NCBI GenBank assembly: GCA_003155175.1
Contig: PMFP01000133.1
Coordinates: forward strand, 239-5,421
Length of the DNA stretch: 5,183 nt
Origin: Vulcanimicrobiota bacterium
Lineage (GTDB): Bacteria > Vulcanimicrobiota > Vulcanimicrobiia > Vulcanimicrobiales > Vulcanimicrobiaceae
Direction: 5' to 3'
Part shown: positions 1-5,183 of the stretch, one piece after another
How positions within the stretch are numbered: position 1 is the stretch's first letter
Layout: every line of letters begins with the position of its first letter
The notes under the pieces: model-generated
Databases searched by the model: none
What the model saw: the letters and a program-made list of their open reading frames with translations, nothing else
What the model was told of the DNA's origin: nothing
Program-made: the position numbers and the translations under genes

Positions 1-619
1 GATCGTGCGTGACCATGATGATCGTGCGGCCGCCTTCGTGAAGATTGGCGAACAAGGCCATCAGCTCCGCGCTGGTCTTGGAATCCAGGTTCCCGGTCGG
101 CTCGTCGGCGAGCAGCACGGCCGGGTCGTTGATGAGGGCGCGTGCGACGGCGACGCGCTGCTGCTGGCCCCCCGAGAGCTGGTTCGGCTGGTGGTGGGAG
201 CGGTCGGCGAGGCCGACCTCGGCCAGGGCCGCCTGAGCGCGCTGGTTTCGGACCTTGGTGGGGACGTTGGCATAGAAGAGCGGGAGGGCGACGTTCTTGA
301 GCGCGTCGGTCCGGGCCAGCAGATTGAAGCCCTGAAACACGAAGCCGAGTTTGCGCAGCCGGATGGCGGCCAGCTCGTTGTCGCTGAGGCCCTCGACGTC
401 GACGCCGTCGAGGAGATAGCGACCGGTCGTGGCGCGGTCCAGGCAGCCGATGATGTTCATCAGCGTGGACTTGCCCGACCCGGACGGCCCCATGATGGCG
501 ACGTATTCGCCGCGCGCGATGTTGAAGCTCAGCCCGTGCAGGACGGGGACTTCGAGGCCGCCGTTCTTGTAGACTTTCGTGATGTCGCGCAGTTCGATCG
601 CGTTCGTGACGTCACTCAT
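1..619 (-). CDS. ABC transporter ATP-binding protein, MacB/LolD-type (3' end cut by window)
   Basis: This is the ATPase that powers the transporter, acting on the cytoplasmic face of the two permeases encoded just upstream. The 206 visible codons read from ATG at 619 and run off the left edge. All nucleotide-binding motifs are present: Walker A GPSGSGKST at residues 44-52, Q-loop Gln96 in FVFQGFNLL, signature LSGGQQQR at 148-155, Walker B VLLADEP at 168-174 with catalytic Glu173, D-loop GNLDS at 176-180, and switch His205 in VTHD at the very edge. The sequence after the Q-loop is typical of the MacB/LolD/YknY branch. Family members are usually about 220-250 residues, so probably 15-45 residues are missing. 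The start overlaps the end of permease 2 by 8 bp, and a GAGG sits 9 nt upstream. Unlike E. coli MacB, the ATPase is not fused to a permease. No active-site residue is missing, so it should hydrolyse ATP. Confidence 0.96.
   Translation of the reverse strand, partial: MSDVTNAIELRDITKVYKNGGLEVPVLHGLSFNIARGEYVAIMGPSGSGKSTLMNIIGCLDRATTGRYLLDGVDVEGLSDNELAAIRLRKLGFVFQGFNLLARTDALKNVALPLFYANVPTKVRNQRAQAALAEVGLADRSHHQPNQLSGGQQQRVAVARALINDPAVLLADEPTGNLDSKTSAELMALFANLHEGGRTIIMVTHD
612..619 (-). other. ATGAGTGA overlap (permease 2 to ATPase)
   Basis: The eight bases ATGAGTGA contain the ATPase start (619-617) and, in the other frame, the Glu codon and TGA stop of permease 2 (614-612). A GAGG at 632-629, inside the permease 2 DPIEAL codons, lies 9 nt from the ATG and can act as its ribosome site. 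The overlap implies translational coupling of the ATPase to the permease it powers. Confidence 0.75.
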
Positions 620-1808
620 AGCGAAGCGCCTCGATCGGATCGAGCTTGGCGGCGCGGTACGCGGGGTAGGTTCCGCACGCGAGCGTGACGATCGTCGCGA
701 AGCCGACCGCGATCAGTACCGCTTGAAGCCACGGAAGCGGGACGATGTTCCCGGTAATCTTCACGATGAACACGTCGTTGACGAAAGCGCCGATCGAGAG
801 TCCGATGACCAGGCCGATGGCGCAGCCGATCGAGCACATCAGCAAAGCCTCGATGAAGAACTGCAGCAGCACTTGCCCGCTGCGCGCCCCGATCGCCTTG
901 CGGACGCCGATCTCGCGCGTGCGTTCGGTAACCGAGACGAGCATGATGTTCGTAATGCCTATTCCCGCGACCAAGAGCGCCACCGCGCCGATGAGCGCGA
1001 CGACGATCGTGAGGGCGTTGAAGATGCCGCCGATGCCCTGAGAAAACTTAGCCTTGTCGAACGTCTGATATTCCAGACCCTGCGGGTTCCCGTGGAGTTC
1101 GCGCAGTTTGTCCTGCACGGCGATTTCGATCTGCGGAATGTCGGCGGCGTTCTCCGAGATGATGCCCGCGCCGATCACGCTGGAGCCGCGAACGTACTCG
1201 TTGACGTACGTCGTGTACGGAATCGTGACGTCGCCGCTGAATTGCGCGTTGAGAATTCCGCGCTTGGGAGGTTGTTGCACGCCGACGATCTCGTAGCGAT
1301 TTGGCCCGGCGTAGATGCTCTCGCCGGTCGGATCGCCGCCGCCGGGGAACAATCGTTGAAATGCCTTATCTGAGATAACCGCGACGTTCGCCGCTCCGGC
1401 CACGTCGTCGTCGGAAATGTGACGGCCGTACCGGATCGGGAGATTTTGAAAGGAGATCGAGCTGTCGGGCGAGATGCCGAAGCGGCCGTGCGCGTGTCCC
1501 GCGCGAATCAGCTCGGTCGAGAATCCGAGCGGCATGGCGTCCACGACCCCGGGAAGGGTCCTTAGCGGCGGAAGGTCGCGGAGGCGAATTGCGGCGCTCG
1601 TGACGTCGCGCTGCGTCGAGCTCGGGAATACGACGAAGGAGTTGTCGGTCAGCGTCCCCAGGGCCCCGTCCACGGCGCCGGCCATGCTGTTCCCCAAGAC
1701 TTGAATCGCAATGACCGCTCCGACGCCGATGATCAGGCCCAGCATCGTCAGCAGCGTGCGAATCTTGTTGGCCCACAGCACGCGAAAGGCTTCTTCAATG
1801 TACGGCAT
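612..1808 (-). CDS. MacB/FtsX-type ABC transporter permease (permease 2)
   Basis: An inner-membrane permease of the MacB (type VII ABC) fold, 398 residues, complete. It has an N-terminal cytoplasmic helix, then TM1 at about residues 18-38 (TMLGLIIGVGAVIAI). A large extracytoplasmic domain (MacB_PCD type) follows at about 40-258, then TM2 at about 264-290, TM3 at about 313-342 and TM4 at about 361-380. Family hallmarks are NIMLVSVTERTREIGVRKAIGA after TM2 (split here as NIMLVSVTER at 287-296 and REIGVRKAIGA at 298-308) and the C-terminal GTYPAYRAAKLDPIEAL at 379-395. There is no nucleotide-binding domain, so it depends on the separate ATPase that follows with an 8 bp overlap. All three of its cysteines (325, 329, 378) lie in membrane segments. 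The start is 4 bp after the stop of permease 1 and has no clear Shine-Dalgarno sequence, which suggests reinitiation. It is paralogous to permease 1 but clearly divergent, so the two probably pair as a heterodimer. The substrate is unknown. Confidence 0.94.
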   Translation of the reverse strand: MPYIEEAFRVLWANKIRTLLTMLGLIIGVGAVIAIQVLGNSMAGAVDGALGTLTDNSFVVFPSSTQRDVTSAAIRLRDLPPLRTLPGVVDAMPLGFSTELIRAGHAHGRFGISPDSSISFQNLPIRYGRHISDDDVAGAANVAVISDKAFQRLFPGGGDPTGESIYAGPNRYEIVGVQQPPKRGILNAQFSGDVTIPYTTYVNEYVRGSSVIGAGIISENAADIPQIEIAVQDKLRELHGNPQGLEYQTFDKAKFSQGIGGIFNALTIVVALIGAVALLVAGIGITNIMLVSVTERTREIGVRKAIGARSGQVLLQFFIEALLMCSIGCAIGLVIGLSIGAFVNDVFIVKITGNIVPLPWLQAVLIAVGFATIVTLACGTYPAYRAAKLDPIEALRYE

Positions 1809-1812
1809 GACG
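1809..1812 (-). other. Four-base junction without Shine-Dalgarno (permease 1 to permease 2)
   Basis: The TAG of permease 1 (1815-1813) is followed after only 4 bases by the ATG of permease 2 (1808-1806). The nearest purine-rich match, GAGG, is 18 nt from the start, too distant to be useful. The arrangement suggests that permease 2 depends on ribosomes that have just completed permease 1, which would help keep the two subunits at similar levels. Confidence 0.6.
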
Positions 1813-3009
1813 CTAGGAACGCAACGCCTCGATGGGATCCATCCCCGCCGCGCGGATCGCGGGATACGTGCCGAAGACGCTGCCGACCAGAATCGAGAAC
1901 GTTAACGCCAAGCTGACGATGAGGACGTAGGGGATCAGCAACTCGCCGAGCTGCTTGCTCAGGAGAGAGGCCGCGCCGATCGTAAATACGACGCCGATGC
2001 CCATTCCGATGAAGCCGCCGCCCAGCGAGAGCAAGATGGATTCCATCAAGAACTGAAAAGCGATGTCGGCGCGCGTCGCGCCGATGGACTTGCGAATGCC
2101 GATCTCCCGAATGCGCTCGTTAACGGAGACGAGCATGATGTTCATGATGCCGATGCCCGCGACCACGAGCGCGACGGCGCCGATTGCCGACAAGCCCGCG
2201 CCGATGCCGGTGAGCACGCTCTCGAATATTTGCAGCTGCTCCGCGGTGTCGACGACTTTGTACTCCGAGCGCGAGCCGTGAACGTGCTGCAGCGCGGCAA
2301 TGGCGGCCTTTCCGGTCGCGTCGCCCTTGAGCGGATCGCTGGGATAGAGCAGAAGCAAATCCGGCGGCCCCGTGTAGAGATCGTTATAGAACGTCGTATA
2401 CGGAACGACGATGGTCGAACTTCCGGCTAGACTATTGAAGAACGAGCCTTTGATGTCGGCGTAGACGCCGCTGACCAGATAGCGCCCACCGTTAATACGC
2501 AGGTAGTTTCCGACCGCGGGCCGCGAACCGAAGAACTCCGTGGCAACGTCTTGGGTCAACACGGCCACGCGCGCGCCCGAATCCACCTCGTCCTGCGATA
2601 TCTCGTGGCCCTCGGCCATGACGAGTTTGTCCGTGTGGTAGGGTCCGTCGCTCTGGACCGATATGTAGTCCCGCTTTCCTCCGGAGACGATCGGATAGGT
2701 GCGCGACCAGCTCGGGATGACCGACGCCGCGGTGTCGCCCAACGCGGCCGCCACGGTCGCAGCGTCGCGGTACTGAATCTGCGCTTGATCCGGATAATCT
2801 TGCGCTCGGTCCACCTGCACCAGTACCGGACTCTGACCGAACGAATCGAAGCTGGCGGCGATGCCGCTCGTCGCAGCTTTGCTGATCCCGAAGACGGTGA
2901 TGATCGACGCGCTGCCGATGATCATGCCCAGCATGGTGAGCACCGACCGGACGCGGTTGCGCCAGAGCGATGCGAACGCTTCCGAGAGGTAGGCGAGGAA
3001 CCGCGTCAC
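1813..3009 (-). CDS. MacB/FtsX-type ABC transporter permease (permease 1)
   Basis: An inner-membrane permease of the MacB fold, 398 residues, complete, starting at GTG and ending at TAG. The start is placed at GTG 3009-3007 because it gives the canonical N-terminus (an amphipathic helix with SLWRNRVRSVLTMLGMIIG leading into TM1, about 23-43) and forms a GTGA overlap with the adaptor stop. The next in-frame ATG, codon 26, would destroy TM1. The extracytoplasmic domain spans about 45-262, with TM2 at about 268-293, TM3 at about 318-347 and TM4 at about 358-380. Diagnostic motifs are NIMLVSVNERIREIGIRKS at 290-308 and GTYPAIRAAGMDPIEALRS at 380-398. There is no ATPase domain. The two permeases match best in the membrane and cytoplasmic motifs and much less in the periplasmic domain, as expected for partners with different external contacts. 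LolC/LolE is a known precedent for a heterodimer in this superfamily, but the adjacent adaptor and TolC-like genes point to efflux rather than lipoprotein sorting. Confidence 0.94.
   Translation of the reverse strand: MTRFLAYLSEAFASLWRNRVRSVLTMLGMIIGSASIITVFGISKAATSGIAASFDSFGQSPVLVQVDRAQDYPDQAQIQYRDAATVAAALGDTAASVIPSWSRTYPIVSGGKRDYISVQSDGPYHTDKLVMAEGHEISQDEVDSGARVAVLTQDVATEFFGSRPAVGNYLRINGGRYLVSGVYADIKGSFFNSLAGSSTIVVPYTTFYNDLYTGPPDLLLLYPSDPLKGDATGKAAIAALQHVHGSRSEYKVVDTAEQLQIFESVLTGIGAGLSAIGAVALVVAGIGIMNIMLVSVNERIREIGIRKSIGATRADIAFQFLMESILLSLGGGFIGMGIGVVFTIGAASLLSKQLGELLIPYVLIVSLALTFSILVGSVFGTYPAIRAAGMDPIEALRS
3006..3009 (-). other. GTGA stop/start overlap (adaptor to permease 1)
   Basis: The four bases GTGA hold both the TGA stop of the adaptor (3008-3006) and the GTG start of permease 1 (3009-3007). 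Only a weak GGAA precedes the GTG, 1 nt away and too close for a normal Shine-Dalgarno site. Termination-reinitiation coupling is therefore the likely way permease 1 is translated, tying its level to that of the adaptor. Confidence 0.8.
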
Positions 3010-4307
3010 GTTCCGGGCGCCGCGGGCGCAGGCGAGGCAGACGGAGCCGGGCTTACGGCCGTGCCGTCGGAGATCGCGGCGCTCTTGTCGCTGACGACCA
3101 CCTCGCCCGGCCGCAGGCCGGAGACGACGATCGTCTGCGCGTCCCCCTGTTTTCCCAGCGCGATTTGGCGCTTGTGCGCGACCCCGCCGCTGACGACGTA
3201 GACGTAGCTCTTGCCGCCGGTCGTCGCGATCGCGTCGTTGGGGATCACGAGCGCGTGCGGGATGTCCGTCGTGAAGATGTCCACGTCGGCGGTCATGCCG
3301 TCGCGCAGGAAATCCGGGGTGTTGTCGAGCGCGATCGTCGTAAGCACTTGCTTGGCCGTGCTCGAAGCATCGGTCGACTTCGTAGCGACCGGCGCGATCT
3401 CTTGAACGCTGCCGGAGATCGTGTGATTGCCGAAGTCTTGACCGCTGACGCTCGCGCGCTGCCCGACGCGGACGTTGATGATGTCTTGCTCGTCGACTTG
3501 CGCCTTGACGATGTACGACGATCCCTCGGCGATCGTGAAGAGCGCTTGGCCGGCGGTGACTTGGTCGCCGGGCTGCACGTCGCGCAGCGCGTCGTTTGGA
3601 TTGCTCGAGATCGTCTGGATGATGCCGTCGAAGGGCGCGACGATGTTGAGGAATCCGACCTGCTGGTCGTTCTGGGCGTTGAGGATCTGCGCTTTTTGCG
3701 CCGCCGCTTGCGCCGCCTGGACGCTATTCTGACCGTATCCGGAGACGGCGCCGAGCTGCAGCTGCGCCAACGCCTGGTCGTACGCGACGCGCGCCTGGTC
3801 GAGCTTGGCTTTGTCGGTGTCGAGCTGGAAATGCGGGACGGCGTTGTCCTTAAAGAGCGTGACGTCTTCGTCATAGGTTTTCTGCGCGAGGTCGAGCTGT
3901 GATTTGGTCGTGTTGACCGCCGCCTCGTACTGAACTTTGGAGTTCTGTTCGTTGACGCGAGCGGTCGAGACGTCGGCGACCGACGACGAGTAGTCGGCTT
4001 GCGAGGACTGAGCCGCGAACTGCGTGTTCGGATTGTAGATCGTCGCGAGCAATTGACCGGCGCCGACCGGCTGCCCGGCTCGCACGAGGATCTTCTCGAT
4101 GTTGCCGCCGACCAGCGTGGGAATCGTCTCGGTGCGCGGCCGCATGACGACGCCGTTTTCCGGGAGCTTGATCACGAAGGGTTTGATCGAGGCGACGGCC
4201 GTCTTCACCGGCGTGCCCTCGTGCTTTCCGCGGCCGAAGAGCACGGCGATGCCGACGAGCGCCCCCAGGAGCACCACGGCGATCAGCAATTTGAGGTTGC
4301 GGCTCAT
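3006..4307 (-). CDS. Periplasmic adaptor (membrane fusion) protein, HlyD/MacA-like
   Basis: A 433-residue adaptor that should bridge the inner-membrane permeases and the TolC-like channel. The N-terminus (LKLLIAVVLLGALVGIAVLF, about 5-24) is a single membrane anchor with no lipobox cysteine, so the protein is held in the inner membrane and faces the periplasm. The order of parts is usual for the family: first half of the lipoyl domain at about 62-92 (GGNIEKILVRAGQPVGAGQ), an alpha-helical hairpin at about 95-216 rich in Gln and Ala, the second lipoyl half at about 221-260 (IVAPFDGII, then GDQVTAGQALFTIA), a beta-barrel domain at about 264-345, and a membrane-proximal domain at about 352-408 (GLRPGEVVV at 397-405). 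It ends in a Pro/Ala/Ser-rich tail at about 419-433. The tip of the hairpin departs from the classical TolC-binding consensus (see findings). ATG at 4307 has a good ribosome site, and the stop overlaps the permease 1 start. Confidence 0.94.
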   Translation of the reverse strand: MSRNLKLLIAVVLLGALVGIAVLFGRGKHEGTPVKTAVASIKPFVIKLPENGVVMRPRTETIPTLVGGNIEKILVRAGQPVGAGQLLATIYNPNTQFAAQSSQADYSSSVADVSTARVNEQNSKVQYEAAVNTTKSQLDLAQKTYDEDVTLFKDNAVPHFQLDTDKAKLDQARVAYDQALAQLQLGAVSGYGQNSVQAAQAAAQKAQILNAQNDQQVGFLNIVAPFDGIIQTISSNPNDALRDVQPGDQVTAGQALFTIAEGSSYIVKAQVDEQDIINVRVGQRASVSGQDFGNHTISGSVQEIAPVATKSTDASSTAKQVLTTIALDNTPDFLRDGMTADVDIFTTDIPHALVIPNDAIATTGGKSYVYVVSGGVAHKRQIALGKQGDAQTIVVSGLRPGEVVVSDKSAAISDGTAVSPAPSASPAPAAPGT

Positions 4308-4318
4308 GTCCTTATCCT
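4308..4318 (-). promoter_or_regulatory. Ribosome binding site of the adaptor gene
   Basis: In the 9 bp gap and across the TolC-family stop codon, the minus strand reads ATAGGATAAGGAC directly before ATG. AGGA at 4318-4315 lies 7 nt from the start, which is a good Shine-Dalgarno spacing. A second AAGGA at 4313-4309 is too close to be the main site. AGGA shares its first two bases with the upstream TAG stop, so ribosomes finishing the channel gene are placed next to the adaptor start. This is the strongest internal ribosome site in the operon and supports ATG 4307 as the start. Confidence 0.7.
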
Positions 4319-5183
4319 ATCTCAGGTCTGCGACGGCGGTGTGGGCGTCGTACGTCCCGATCGAAACGCGAAGTTTGACGACCGCTTCGACGTAGTTGAC
4401 GCGCGCGTTGATCAGATCGTCCTGGGCCTGGATCGAGGTCTGCTGCGCCTGAAACACGTCGGCGAGCGCGATCACGCCGATTTTGTATTGGAGCTGCGCG
4501 ATCCGGGCGGACTGCAGGCCGAGCGCCGACTCTTGCTGCGCCAGGCCCAACTGCGTCGTGGCGGTCTGCGCGGCGCGATACGCCTGGGACACGTCGAGCT
4601 GGGCTTGCAGCGTGGTCTGCGACAGAGCCACTTCCGCGTTCGAGATGTTGGCGTCGTCGCTTAGCCGCTCGAAGTGGCGCTGCCCGTAGTCCACCAGCGG
4701 CAGCGTGAACGTGCTCGTCACGCCGACTTGCCAGAATCCCGGGCTTCCGCGGGGCAGCGGTACCGGGCTCTGCGCTTGCTCCTGCACGAATGCGGTGGGC
4801 GAAAACTGGTTACCGAAGCTTCCGTTGATCTGCGCGGACGGCGCGAGTTCGCGCTCCCACGTCTTGCGCGTCTGGCGGGCCGCGACCAGCGATTCGCGGG
4901 CCGAGAGCACGTCGGGCCGCGAGCCGGCCGCGATGTTCTGGAGCGTTTCCGAGGTGCCGTTCGGCAGTGGCGGCTGGAGATCGATGCTTGGGTAGACGAA
5001 CTGCGTCGTGAGCGGCGCGCCGATCGTCTGCGCGAGGTTCTCTCGAGCGTTCTCTTCGTCGGCTTGGGCGCCGGCCAGGTTCGATGAGGTTTGATACCAC
5101 GAGATCTGCGCGCGCATGACGTCCACGCCGGCCGCGGTTCCCGCGTGGAGTTTCGCCTTGGCCGCCGCGACCAGCGCGTTCTG
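4317..5183 (-). CDS. TolC-family outer-membrane efflux protein (5' end cut by window)
   Basis: The C-terminal 288 residues of an outer-membrane efflux channel. The frame is open to the right edge, so the true start lies outside; the GTG at 5126 is only an internal valine codon in GTAAGVDVMRAQ. Family members are usually about 420-500 residues, so roughly 130-200 are missing. The end of the first OEP repeat is visible (residues about 1-56 of the fragment, ending AQTIGAP), followed by a linker with RPDVLSARESLVAAR at 89-103, which opens the second repeat. Next come a beta strand (PSAQINGSFGNQF), a Pro/Gln-rich loop probably exposed at the cell surface (about 128-149), and a second strand (WQVGVTSTFTLPLVDYG, 151-167). 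The long helices at about 170-278 contain the typical YKIGVIALADVFQAQ and end at RVSIG. No cysteines are visible in the fragment. It stops at TAG 9 bp before the adaptor gene, and it provides the outer-membrane exit duct of the system. Confidence 0.95.
   Translation of the reverse strand, partial: QNALVAAAKAKLHAGTAAGVDVMRAQISWYQTSSNLAGAQADEENARENLAQTIGAPLTTQFVYPSIDLQPPLPNGTSETLQNIAAGSRPDVLSARESLVAARQTRKTWERELAPSAQINGSFGNQFSPTAFVQEQAQSPVPLPRGSPGFWQVGVTSTFTLPLVDYGQRHFERLSDDANISNAEVALSQTTLQAQLDVSQAYRAAQTATTQLGLAQQESALGLQSARIAQLQYKIGVIALADVFQAQQTSIQAQDDLINARVNYVEAVVKLRVSIGTYDAHTAVADLR

Noticed and set aside
630..644. Perfect inverted repeat CTCGATC-G-GATCGAG that might be a hairpin or operator
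   Set aside because: It is made by the codons for the conserved Leu-Asp-Pro-Ile-Glu motif at the permease 2 C-terminus. A 1-base centre cannot form a hairpin loop, there is no U-tract, and translation of the ATPase would be blocked by a terminator here.
5..688. A 227-codon plus-strand open frame across the ATPase gene, and a 264-codon one at 579-1373
   Set aside because: Both are antisense to genes with intact motifs, overlap each other, and have no family-like features. They are by-products of third-position GC bias.
612..3009. A LolCDE lipoprotein-release system
   Set aside because: The two-permease plus ATPase make-up is similar, but the same operon encodes a HlyD-type adaptor and a TolC-type channel, which Lol systems do not use.
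2551..3201. Plus-strand open frames at 2551-3201 and 3999-4664
   Set aside because: Composition and antisense position match the other shadow frames. They cross gene boundaries of the minus-strand operon and show no domain.
2970..3902. A 310-codon open frame on the plus strand, antisense to the adaptor gene
   Set aside because: Its predicted product is mostly Arg, Asp, Val and Leu in a low-complexity pattern typical of the reverse of a GC-rich coding sequence. It has no recognisable domain, and the minus-strand adaptor accounts for the region completely.
612..4307. Naming the genes macA and macB and calling the system a macrolide exporter
   Set aside because: The fold matches, but the permeases are split from the ATPase, there are two of them, and the adaptor tip differs. 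MacAB-like systems carry very different substrates, so neither the symbol nor the substrate can be supported.
4317..5126. GTG at 5126 as the start of the TolC-family gene
   Set aside because: The frame is open and clearly family-like upstream to the window edge (AKLHAGTAAGVDV), so this valine codon is internal and the gene is truncated by the window.

Overview
The window is a single, tightly packed block of five genes, all read on the minus strand. It encodes a complete type of tripartite ABC efflux or secretion machine, related to MacA-MacB-TolC. In transcription order (high to low coordinates) the genes are: an outer-membrane TolC-family channel (5' end cut by the window), a membrane-anchored periplasmic adaptor of the HlyD/MacA kind, a MacB/FtsX-type permease of 398 residues, a second and different MacB/FtsX-type permease also of 398 residues, and a separate ABC ATPase (3' end cut by the window).

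The organism must be a diderm bacterium, because a TolC-type channel needs an outer membrane. Base composition is high in GC (about 60% by eye) with strong GC bias at third codon positions, which also produces long spurious open frames on the plus strand. Nothing in the window fixes the taxon. A GC-rich soil or environmental lineage, for example Eremiobacterota, Acidobacteriota or a proteobacterium, is only a guess.

Layout: 5183-4317 TolC-family protein; 9 bp gap carrying a good Shine-Dalgarno sequence; 4307-3006 adaptor; 4 bp overlap (GTGA) into permease 1, which starts at GTG (3009-1813); 4 bp gap; permease 2 (1808-612); 8 bp overlap (ATGAGTGA) into the ATPase (619 to the window edge). No intergenic stretch is longer than 9 bp, so there is no room for internal promoters or terminators of the usual kind. 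The promoter must lie upstream of the right edge and the terminator beyond the left edge. The block is almost certainly one translationally coupled operon.

How the parts should work together: the ATPase binds the cytoplasmic faces of the two permeases, whose large extracytoplasmic domains transmit ATP-driven movement. The adaptor links them to the TolC-like duct, so substrate is expelled from the periplasm or outer leaflet across the outer membrane. The substrate cannot be read from the sequence. The most notable points are the two divergent, unfused MacB-like permeases that probably form a heterodimer, and an adaptor hairpin tip that lacks two of the three residues of the classical TolC-binding motif. 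I see no mobile elements, RNA genes, CRISPR arrays or clearly novel system here.
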